From positions 1 through 64,000 of the forward strand of contig JANRKQ010000188.1 in NCBI GenBank assembly GCA_033763395.1: DNA of 64,000 nt, written 5' to 3'. The position numbers and the translations under genes were made by a program. Within the stretch, counting starts at the first letter, position 1. Each line of letters starts with the position of its first letter. This document shows, piece after piece, positions 9,355-16,567 of this stretch. This DNA is from Xiheimicrobium sp033763395 (GTDB lineage: Bacteria; Myxococcota; Myxococcia; Myxococcales; Myxococcaceae). The notes beneath the pieces were generated by a model that saw only the letters and a program-made list of their open reading frames with translations, had not been told where the DNA came from and ran no database searches.

Positions 9355-10086
9355 GTGCGCATCGCCATCATCTCGGACATCCACAGCAACATCGAAGCGC
9401 TCACCGAGGTCTTCCGCGTCATCGACTCCAGCCGCGTCGACCGCATCGTCTCGCTCGGCGACATCGTGGGCTACGGCGCCTCACCCAACCCGTGCTGCGA
9501 GCTGGTGCGGCAGAACGCCGAGGTGACGCTGCTGGGCAACCACGACGCCGCCGTAGCCGGGCGCATGGACTACTCGTTCTACTACGACGCCGCGAGGCAC
9601 GCGCTCGACTGGTCGGCCAACGTCATCACCGACGAGAACCTGGCCTGGCTCAAGTCGCTCCCGTACACGTACCGCATCGGCGAGGTGGGCTTCTGCCACG
9701 GTTCACCCATCGAGCCGCGCGCCTACGAGTACATCTTCGCGCTCGAGCAGGCCCGCGAGCTGACGCCGTTTGCGACCGACCTGCCCGAGGTGACGTTCAT
9801 CGGCCACTCACACCTGTGCAAGGCGTTCGCGCTTGGCTCGGGCGAGGTGAACGATGTCGTCGCCCAGAAGTTCGGCATTCGAAAGGGCTACAAGTACATC
9901 ATCTCGGTGGGCAGCGTCGGGCAGCCGCGCGACTACGACAACCGGGCCTGCTTCGTGATCTACGACACCGACGCGCGGACGGTGGAGTACATGCGCGTCG
10001 AGTACGACATCGAGGCGTCGGCGCAGCGCATCTTCGACGCCGACCTCGCGCTCAACTTCGGCAAGCGGCTCTTCCTCGGCGTCTAG
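9355..10086 (+). CDS. calcineurin-like metallophosphoesterase
   Basis: 243 residues. Ligands of the two-metal site are visible in order: DIHSN (residues 8-12), GDIVGYG (35-41), GNHD (61-64), a later HGS and GHSH. This is the YfcE/ApaH-related bacterial subfamily, often annotated as serine/threonine phosphatase or cyclic nucleotide phosphodiesterase; the substrate cannot be read from sequence. No signal peptide is present, so it is cytoplasmic. GTG 9355 was chosen since the family begins MRIAIISDIHSN. It lies downstream of the PilZ gene and may share its transcript. Confidence 0.88.
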   Translation: MRIAIISDIHSNIEALTEVFRVIDSSRVDRIVSLGDIVGYGASPNPCCELVRQNAEVTLLGNHDAAVAGRMDYSFYYDAARHALDWSANVITDENLAWLKSLPYTYRIGEVGFCHGSPIEPRAYEYIFALEQARELTPFATDLPEVTFIGHSHLCKAFALGSGEVNDVVAQKFGIRKGYKYIISVGSVGQPRDYDNRACFVIYDTDARTVEYMRVEYDIEASAQRIFDADLALNFGKRLFLGV

Positions 10087-10135
10087 GCTGGGCGGCTCCG
10101 TCAGTTCCATTGAGGGCGGCGCGGTCAGGGGCTAC

Positions 10136-11005
10136 ATGCGCGCCGCGATGAATGACGCGACGTTCATGACGCTGATGAAGCTCGTGCCGAAGTCGGCGCT
10201 GAGCTCGCTGGTGGGCCACGCCACGCGGCTCCCCGTGCCCGCGCCGCTGCACCAGGCGGTGATGCGGGTGTTCGCCCGGCAGTACCGGGTGGCGCTCGAC
10301 GAGGCCGAGGGGCCGATCGAGCAGTACGCCACCTTCGGGCAGTTCTTCACCCGCAAGCTGAAGCCCGGGCTGCGGCCGATCGACCCTGCTCCAGACGCGG
10401 TGGTGAGCCCCTGTGACGGCGCCATCTCGCAGGTGGGCACCATCGATCAGGGGCGCTGCCTGCAGGCGAAGGGCATCTGGTTTCCCGTCGACAAGCTGCT
10501 GGGCGACGCGCGCCGCGCGCTCGACTTCGAGGGCGGCCACTTCGCCACCATCTACCTCTCGCCGCGCGACTACCACCGCTTCCACTCGCCGCTCGAGGGC
10601 CGCATCACCGGCTATTCGTACCTGCCGGGCGCGTTCTGGCCGGTCAACAAGGCCTCGGTCGGCAGCGTCGATGCGCTCTTCGCGATCAACGAGCGGTTGG
10701 TGACGTTCCTCGACACGCCGCTGGGCCAGGTGGCCTACGTCGCCGTCGGCGCCACCTGTGTCTCGCGCATTCACGCGGCGTACGACGGCATCGTCACGCA
10801 CACCGGCCAGGGCGCGAAGGCCCACACCTACGAGCGGCCGATTCCCATCGAGCGCGGCGGCGAGATCGGCATGTTCGAGATGGGGTCGACGGTGATCGTG
10901 CTGTTCCAGAAGGGGCGCGTCACCTGGGAGCCGTCACTGGCGCCAGACGTTCCGGTGCGGCTCGGTCAGCGCCTGGCGACCCGCGTCGTCGGAGGCACGA
11001 CATGA
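10136..11005 (+). CDS. psd: phosphatidylserine decarboxylase proenzyme
   Basis: Makes phosphatidylethanolamine from phosphatidylserine at the inner membrane. It self-cleaves to give a pyruvoyl group, and the cleavage motif is visible as MGST with Ser251 becoming the pyruvoyl. The Asp in SPCDG (94) and the His residues of DYHRFH (147, 150) complete the expected catalytic set. At 289 residues it has the usual bacterial length. ATG 10136 has AGGGG 4 nt upstream. Its stop overlaps the hisS start (ATGA), so the two are co-translated although functionally unrelated. Confidence 0.95.
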   Translation: MRAAMNDATFMTLMKLVPKSALSSLVGHATRLPVPAPLHQAVMRVFARQYRVALDEAEGPIEQYATFGQFFTRKLKPGLRPIDPAPDAVVSPCDGAISQVGTIDQGRCLQAKGIWFPVDKLLGDARRALDFEGGHFATIYLSPRDYHRFHSPLEGRITGYSYLPGAFWPVNKASVGSVDALFAINERLVTFLDTPLGQVAYVAVGATCVSRIHAAYDGIVTHTGQGAKAHTYERPIPIERGGEIGMFEMGSTVIVLFQKGRVTWEPSLAPDVPVRLGQRLATRVVGGTT

Positions 11006-12288
11006 GCCAGAAGTTCGCGGCGGTGAAGGGCATGAACGATCTGCTGCCGCCGCAGATCGAGACCTGGCAGTTCCTCGAGCGCACCGCCCGTGAGCTGTTC
11101 GGCACCTGGGGCTACTCCGAGGTGCGCACGCCGATTCTCGAAGACACCGGCCTCTTCGTGCGCAGCGTCGGCGAGGTGACCGACATCGTCTCGAAGGAGA
11201 TGTACACCTTCACCGACAAGGGCGATCGCTCGGTGACGATGCGGCCCGAGAACACCGCCCCGGCCGTCCGCGCGTACATCGAGCACGGCTTCGCGCAGCA
11301 GCCGGTGACGCGCTGGTACTACCTGGGGCCCATGTTCCGATACGAGCGCATGAAGACGGGGCGCTACCGGCAGTTCTACCAGCTCGGCGCCGAGGCCTAC
11401 GGCTCGCAAGACGCCTCGCAAGACGTCGAGAACATCGCGCTGGCCTGGCACTTCTTGAAGGCCGTGGGCGTGCAGCACGTCACGCTGCACCTCAACTCGC
11501 TCGGCGATGCGGCCGATCGGCCCAGGTACCTCGAGGCGCTCAAGGCGCACTTCGCGCCGCACCTGGCCACCTTCAGCGACGCCGCGAAGGACACCTTCGA
11601 GCGCAACACCATGCGCCTGCTCGACACGAAGGAGGAGTCGCTCAAGCCCCTGATCGAGTTGGCCCCGCGCGTGGGCGACTTCCTGGGCGAGGCCGCGGCC
11701 AGACACTTCGACGAGGTGAAGGCGCTGCTCACGACGCTCGGCATTCCGTTCGTCATCGACCCGAAGCTGGTGCGCGGCCTCGACTACTACACGCGGACGA
11801 CGTTCGAGTTCATCTACGAGCCTCCGGCCGGTGACAACGCGCTGGGCACGGCCGGCACGGTGTGCGGTGGCGGGCGCTACGACAACCTCGTCAAGGAGCT
11901 GGGCGGGCCCGAGAAGCCGGCCGTGGGCTTCGCCATGGGCCTCGACCGGCTCGTGCTGCTGCTCGAGTCGCTGGGCAAACGCCCCGAGCGCCGGCCGCTG
12001 CTCTTCCTCGCGACCATGGACGGCGAGCTCAAGGCCCACGCAGTGAAGCTCGTCACCGAGCTGCGCATGCAGGGGCTCTTCGTCGACTTCGATCCGCGCG
12101 GCGGGAAGATCAAGCGGCAGGTCGAGCGCGCCTCGACGCTCAAGGCCCGCTACTTCGGCGTCTACGGCGAGCAGGAGCACCAGGCCCGCACGCTCAAGCT
12201 CAAGGCGATGGATCTGCCCGACGGCGATCCCGGCAAAGAGGTGCAGGTCGGCCTCGACGCGCTCGAAGGCTGGCTCCGCGCGCGCTGA
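11002..12288 (+). CDS. hisS: histidyl-tRNA synthetase
   Basis: Charges tRNA-His. It is a class II synthetase of 428 residues. Motif 1 lies around 38-48 (YSEVRTPILED), motif 2 is FRYERMKTGRYRQFYQLG (112-129), the histidine-binding segment is VRGLDYYTRTTFEF near 257-270, and motif 3 contains GFAMGLDRL. The C-terminal anticodon-binding domain starts around 330. Its ATG overlaps the psd stop by four bases. Confidence 0.97.
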   Translation: MSQKFAAVKGMNDLLPPQIETWQFLERTARELFGTWGYSEVRTPILEDTGLFVRSVGEVTDIVSKEMYTFTDKGDRSVTMRPENTAPAVRAYIEHGFAQQPVTRWYYLGPMFRYERMKTGRYRQFYQLGAEAYGSQDASQDVENIALAWHFLKAVGVQHVTLHLNSLGDAADRPRYLEALKAHFAPHLATFSDAAKDTFERNTMRLLDTKEESLKPLIELAPRVGDFLGEAAARHFDEVKALLTTLGIPFVIDPKLVRGLDYYTRTTFEFIYEPPAGDNALGTAGTVCGGGRYDNLVKELGGPEKPAVGFAMGLDRLVLLLESLGKRPERRPLLFLATMDGELKAHAVKLVTELRMQGLFVDFDPRGGKIKRQVERASTLKARYFGVYGEQEHQARTLKLKAMDLPDGDPGKEVQVGLDALEGWLRAR

Positions 12289-12335
12289 CACTCTGGGCTT
12301 GCCTGTCAGGCCCGTGCAGCCCAGCATCGTGGGCG

Positions 12336-15140
12336 GTGATCCGCTCCGCCCGCCTGCTGCTCGTGCTCTGGTCCTGCGTGGCGTTCGGAGAGCCGAAGGC
12401 CGGCTTCCTCCACACGCCGCCCGCGGAGCTGCCCGCGAACACCGACTACAGGCTCGAGGGGTCGCTCACCGGAGACGGGCTCTCGACGGTGTCGGTGAAG
12501 CTGCGGGTGCCGGGCCGGGCCTACGAGTCGATCGCGCTCGAGCTGCAGTACGGCGATCTCTACCGGGCGATCATCCCCGGCGATCGCATCGTGCCGCCGG
12601 CCATCGAGTACTACATCGAGGGCACCACGAAGCTCGGTGAGGTCGTCACCCTCTTCGGCACCGGCTTCAAGCCGATCCGCGTCACCGTGCCGGGCGCGGG
12701 GCCGGCCGAGACGAAGCCGGTCGAGACACCACCGGAGCCGCCCGTCGAGACCCGGCCGGAGCCGCCGAAGGTCAAGTGCGTCAAGACGAAGCGGGGCAAG
12801 AAGTGCGTCGAAGAGCCGGTCGCCGAGTCGAAGCCCGAGCCCCCCGAGCCGGTCCAGCCTCAGCCAGAGCCGGTGAAGACGGAACCGAAGCGCCCCGCCG
12901 AGGAGCCGAAGGCCGCGAAGGCCGAACCCCGGCGCAGCGAAGAGCCGAAGCGGGCCGCCGACGAGCCGAAGACGGCCGCGAAGGGCGACGGCAAACAAGC
13001 GAAGGTGGAGCCGCCCCGACGCCGCTCGGAGCTCGAAGAAGAGCTCGCCGTCTACGGCGCCGAAGAGACGGGCGCGGTCGTGCAGAAGGTCGAAGACGCC
13101 GGTGGACGTTCGGTGCTCAACACCACCGTCCTCACGGCGGCGCACCTCAAGCAGCTCGGCGTGCGCTACGTCTTCGAGGCGCTCGATCTCGTACCGGGCC
13201 TCACCGTCAGCCGCGACGTGCAGGGCACCTTCAAGCTCGGCGTGCGCGGCATTCGCAGCGAGGCCGACGTGCTCTTCCTGCTCAACGGGCAGCGCCTCAA
13301 CGCCTTCTACGACGGCAAGGCGCTCGCCCACCTGCCCATCGACACCTTCGAGCGCATCGAGGTCGTCCGCGGGCCTGCCACCGCCGACGTCGGCCTGGGC
13401 AACTTCACCGCGGTGGTGAACCTCGTCTCGAACCGCCAGCAGGGCCTGCGCGCCTCGGTGAACGCGGGCTTGTACTCGGCCTTCGACGGGCACCTCTCGG
13501 CTGCGAAGACGTTCGGGGGCCTGACGATCTTCGGAGACGCCGATGTGGTGTCGCAGCAGGGTGCGCGCCGGCCCATCATTCGCGATGGCCTCGACACCAG
13601 CACGCCCACGACCCCCGAGAAGTTCACGAACGATCAGCGCTTCCTCGTCAACGCGGGCCTTGGCCTCTCGTACGAGAGCGAGGGGCTGGGCAAGCTGACG
13701 CTCCAGGGCCGGCTCCTCACCGAGCGGCGGGCCGCGTACGTGGGGCGCTTCGACGCGGTGGGCAACGACTCCCAGCTCGACTGGCTGGTGGTGCAGGCGC
13801 AGCTCGGCTGGGAGCGGCGGCTCGGCGACGCTGGCAAGGCCTCGGTGCGGCTGTGGTTCGATCGGCAGGCCACCACCCGCGCGTGGCAGCTCACGCCCGA
13901 CGGGTACCAGTTCAGGGCGTCGATGGCCGACACCTTGTTCCCAGACGGCGCCTTCGAGGAGCAGCGGGTCACCCAACTCGGGCTCGGCCTCGACGGCCGG
14001 GTTGATTTCTCCCTTCCCGCGAAGAACACGCTCACGGTCGGCATCAGCGGCGGCTTCGAGACGCTCACCGACTACGCGCTGCTGTCGAACTACGTGCCCC
14101 TGTCCTCCAGCGCGCAGTATCGCCAGGGGGCCCTGGAGCGCGGCGTCAACCTCGATCGCTCCGAGGTGGCGTACCCCACGGTCGGGGCGAACGGCGTGCG
14201 AGGCCAGGCCGCTGATCGCGTCGGCATCGGCCTGTTCCTGTTCGACACCTGGACCCCCTTCGAGGTGCTCACGGTGCAGGGCGGGCTGCGCTTCGATCTC
14301 ACGCAGCTCCCCGCGCAGGTCGACGGCGCCTTCGTCGGCCGTGCCTTCGTGCCCTCGTTCGGTCCGCGGCTCGGCATCGCGCTGGCCCCGGTGAAGCCGC
14401 TGGTGCTGCGGGCCAACTACGGCCGCGCGTTTCGGGTGCCCACGGTGCAGGAGCTCTCGGAGTCTGCGATCAACTCGGACTTCAACCAGGGCCGCTTCGT
14501 CGGGAACCCGCGGCTCACCGGTGCCTACGTCGACGCGGTCGAGCTCGGCTTCGAGTGGCTGCAGTCGCTGGGCGACGCGCGGCTGAGGCTCAAAGGGCTC
14601 GGCTTCTTCAACCGCTTCACCAACCCCATCGCGATGGTGGACTCGACGGGAAACCTGGCGCCGTACGTCAACCGCACCGAGGGCGTGCAGACGTTCGGGC
14701 TCGAAGGAGAAGCCCGGCTCGAGCTGCAGACGCGCGCGGCCGTGTGGCTCAACTCGAGCTGGTTCCGCGCGGAGGACCTCGGCGCTGCCGCCAACGGCCG
14801 GCTGCTCACCGACCAGCCACAGATCCGGCTCAACGCCGGGTTCTCGCTGCCCCTGGGCCCGTGGCTCACGTTCGACGTCATCGTGAGGCACGCCTCGGAG
14901 CGCCGCAGCAACGCCCGCACGCCGCTCGAGCAGCGCCGCCGGTACGCGCTCCCGCCGACGTTGCTGGTGGGCGCGCAGCTTCGCACCGAGCCGCTCTTCG
15001 AGCGGGTCGAGGTGATCGTCATCGGCCAGAACGTCTTCGACCTGCAGTGGGCCGACGACGCCGCGCGGCCCGACCGCATGCCCGGGGCCATTCCGCGCGA
15101 GCCGGTGCAGGTCTTCGCTACCATTCGGGTGAGCCTGTGA
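12336..15140 (+). CDS. TonB-dependent outer-membrane receptor with N-terminal extension
   Basis: 934 residues from GTG 12336, which gives a signal peptide (VIRSARLLLVLWSCVAFG). Residues 25-125 form a beta-rich extra domain. A charged Pro/Glu/Lys linker follows (about 125-235). The plug domain comes next (about 240-370: LKQLGVRYVFEALDLVPG, RIEVVRGPATADVGLG), then a 22-strand-type barrel with FRVPTVQEL and a C-terminal strand ending VFATIRVSL. It imports large or scarce ligands with TonB energy; the ligand is unknown. The next gene overlaps by GTGA and encodes a lipoprotein with a 5'-nucleotidase C-terminal fold, suggesting a nucleotide- or phosphate-linked substrate (inference). Confidence 0.9.
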   Translation: MIRSARLLLVLWSCVAFGEPKAGFLHTPPAELPANTDYRLEGSLTGDGLSTVSVKLRVPGRAYESIALELQYGDLYRAIIPGDRIVPPAIEYYIEGTTKLGEVVTLFGTGFKPIRVTVPGAGPAETKPVETPPEPPVETRPEPPKVKCVKTKRGKKCVEEPVAESKPEPPEPVQPQPEPVKTEPKRPAEEPKAAKAEPRRSEEPKRAADEPKTAAKGDGKQAKVEPPRRRSELEEELAVYGAEETGAVVQKVEDAGGRSVLNTTVLTAAHLKQLGVRYVFEALDLVPGLTVSRDVQGTFKLGVRGIRSEADVLFLLNGQRLNAFYDGKALAHLPIDTFERIEVVRGPATADVGLGNFTAVVNLVSNRQQGLRASVNAGLYSAFDGHLSAAKTFGGLTIFGDADVVSQQGARRPIIRDGLDTSTPTTPEKFTNDQRFLVNAGLGLSYESEGLGKLTLQGRLLTERRAAYVGRFDAVGNDSQLDWLVVQAQLGWERRLGDAGKASVRLWFDRQATTRAWQLTPDGYQFRASMADTLFPDGAFEEQRVTQLGLGLDGRVDFSLPAKNTLTVGISGGFETLTDYALLSNYVPLSSSAQYRQGALERGVNLDRSEVAYPTVGANGVRGQAADRVGIGLFLFDTWTPFEVLTVQGGLRFDLTQLPAQVDGAFVGRAFVPSFGPRLGIALAPVKPLVLRANYGRAFRVPTVQELSESAINSDFNQGRFVGNPRLTGAYVDAVELGFEWLQSLGDARLRLKGLGFFNRFTNPIAMVDSTGNLAPYVNRTEGVQTFGLEGEARLELQTRAAVWLNSSWFRAEDLGAAANGRLLTDQPQIRLNAGFSLPLGPWLTFDVIVRHASERRSNARTPLEQRRRYALPPTLLVGAQLRTEPLFERVEVIVIGQNVFDLQWADDAARPDRMPGAIPREPVQVFATIRVSL

Positions 15141-15976
15141 CGCGTCCCTTCGCCTTCGTCGTCGCCGCGCTGACCTCGGGCTGCCTCGCCTACAACGATG
15201 ACTGTCAGGCGCTCATCGACAACCCCAACGAGCGGGTCGCCTTCGTCGCGAAGGGCACCGAGATCTTCCTCGACCGGCCCAACGCGCGGCACGCCAACAA
15301 CGCCATCGCCCAGTCCGCCGCCGATGCGTTCGTCTGGGTCTTCAACTCGGCCGAGGGCAACGCCCGGGTGGACTTCGGCTTCATCAACGGCGGAGCGGTG
15401 CGCGATCAGGGCGCGTGCGTGCTGCGCAGCATCTTGCGGGAAGGGCCCCTCACGCGCGGGGTGCTCGGCGAGATCCTCCCGTTCGAGAACCCGGTGCGGG
15501 TGGTCGATCTCTCGGAGCAGGAGGTCTTCGAGGTGCTCGAGCTCTCGGTCTCACGGCTCTTCGCCTCGCCGACGCCGATCGCGTCGCCCTCGGGCGCGTT
15601 CCTCCAGGTCTCGCGCGAGGTGTCGATGGAGGTCGACTGCTCCCGCATGCCCAACGCGCGCGTCACCTCGCTGCGCATCGGGGCTCAGACGATCACCCGG
15701 GGGAGCTTCAGGCCGTTCCCCGCCACGAAGTACCGGGTGGCGATGCCCGGCTTCATCCTCGCGGGCAACGACGGCTACACGGTGCTGGCGGGGAAGGGCG
15801 ACGACCCTTCCCGCAACCCCGGCCAGGCGCCGCGCTTCGGTGGCGTCGACTCGCGGATCACGATGGCGTACCTGCTCCAGAGCGACTTCAACCAGAACGT
15901 CGAGAACGGCCTGCGGGTCGACGCGAATCGGGTGCGCTTCCTCAACTGCTCGGCGCCGTCGCGGCCAGTGCAGTGA
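15137..15976 (+). CDS. lipoprotein consisting of a 5'-nucleotidase C-terminal domain
   Basis: 279 residues. The N-terminus TRPFAFVVAALTSGC looks like a short lipoprotein signal with Cys16, though the lipobox is imperfect. The rest matches the substrate-binding C-terminal domain of secreted 5'-nucleotidases: FINGGAVRDQG, LPFENPVRVVDL, SGAFLQVSREV and AGNDGYTVL are in family order. The catalytic metallophosphatase domain that normally precedes it is absent, so this is probably a binding protein rather than an enzyme. Its start overlaps the TonB-dependent receptor stop (GTGA), so the pair is co-produced. It could capture nucleotides or sugar phosphates for the receptor; that role is inference. 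Confidence 0.82.
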   Translation: MTRPFAFVVAALTSGCLAYNDDCQALIDNPNERVAFVAKGTEIFLDRPNARHANNAIAQSAADAFVWVFNSAEGNARVDFGFINGGAVRDQGACVLRSILREGPLTRGVLGEILPFENPVRVVDLSEQEVFEVLELSVSRLFASPTPIASPSGAFLQVSREVSMEVDCSRMPNARVTSLRIGAQTITRGSFRPFPATKYRVAMPGFILAGNDGYTVLAGKGDDPSRNPGQAPRFGGVDSRITMAYLLQSDFNQNVENGLRVDANRVRFLNCSAPSRPVQ

Positions 15977-15988
15977 GCGAGAACGACA

Positions 15989-16019
15989 ACGCCCTCCGTC
16001 GCCAGGGCGGGGAGGGCGT
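15989..16019. terminator. hairpin between convergent genes
   Basis: ACGCCCTCC (15989-15997) and GGAGGGCGT (16011-16019) form a perfect 9-bp stem with a 13-nt loop. It sits right after the 5'-nucleotidase-like gene and before the convergent small-protein pair. No T-tract is present. Confidence 0.6.
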
Positions 16020-16045
16020 GGGCTCGGCCGTGAGGTGACGTCAGC

Positions 16046-16231
16046 TCAGCGCGGGGCGTCGAACACGTCGTTTGGCGACGGCATCTTCTTGAGGTCGCCG
16101 CGCGCGATCTTCCAGGCCTGCTGCACGATCCACGAGAGGGAGCGGTCCTGGCGCTGGGCCTCGAACTCGATCTCCTTGAGCATCTCCTCGGGGAAGTACA
16201 GCGACTGCTTGCGTGCGTCGGTGGTCGACAT
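16046..16231 (-). CDS. TIGR04563-like small protein, copy 2
   Basis: 61 residues: a basic start, KQSLYFPEEMLKEIEFEAQR, then DRSLSWIVQQAWKIA and a variable tail. The strand-helix-helix layout resembles ribbon-helix-helix DNA-binding proteins. I associate this sequence with the myxobacterial family TIGR04563, from memory and not checked. It is about 70 per cent identical to the upstream copy over the core. Its ATG shares one base with the stop of that copy (TGATG), so the two are translated together and could form a heterodimer. Confidence 0.8.
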   Translation of the reverse strand: MSTTDARKQSLYFPEEMLKEIEFEAQRQDRSLSWIVQQAWKIARGDLKKMPSPNDVFDAPR

Positions 16232-16431
16232 CAGCGCTCCTCGCGGGTGTCGGGCGCGCCCGCGACGTCGTTGACGGCGGGGAACGACTTGATGCGCTCA
16301 CGGGCGATCTTCCACGCCTGCTGGACGACCCACGAGAGGGAGCGGTCCTGCCGGTTCGCCTCCTCCTGGATCTCCTTGAGCATATCCTCGGGGAAGTACA
16401 GGGACTGCTTGCGCTTGTCGGTACCAGACAT
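16231..16431 (-). CDS. TIGR04563-like small protein, copy 1
   Basis: 66 residues from ATG 16431, chosen because GGAG lies 9 nt upstream and homology to the twin starts at MSGTDKRKQSLYFP. The core is KQSLYFPEDMLKEIQEEANR, then DRSLSWVVQQAWKIARE, a ribbon-helix-helix-like pattern with a conserved SLSW helix turn. The C-terminal tail (AGAPDTREER) differs from copy 2. A possible promoter lies upstream on the minus strand (TTGCGT/GATATT, 16507-16479, 17-bp spacer). No toxin gene is adjacent, so an antitoxin role has no support here. Confidence 0.8.
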   Translation of the reverse strand: MSGTDKRKQSLYFPEDMLKEIQEEANRQDRSLSWVVQQAWKIARERIKSFPAVNDVAGAPDTREER

Positions 16432-16567
16432 GTGGGGAATCTCCGGGAGCACTGCGACGAACAACGATCAGGGCCGGAAATATCCGACAGGGTGGGAACC
16501 AACGCAACACATTCGGTGAAGGTCGGCCCTCGCGCACCTGGCCCCGGGTGTGGGTAGAAGCCACGCC

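Noticed and set aside
11862..12335. A possible fusion of a hisS-overlapping frame to the TonB-dependent receptor
   Set aside because: The upstream part is out of frame with hisS and lacks features; the receptor signal peptide begins at 12336.
12306..14891. Minus-strand 861-residue frame opposite the TonB-dependent receptor
   Set aside because: No motif, shadow composition, and the receptor on the plus strand has clear plug and barrel signatures.
16046..16431. Toxin-antitoxin locus
   Set aside because: Both genes are paralogs of one ribbon-helix-helix-like family and no toxin-like gene is adjacent.
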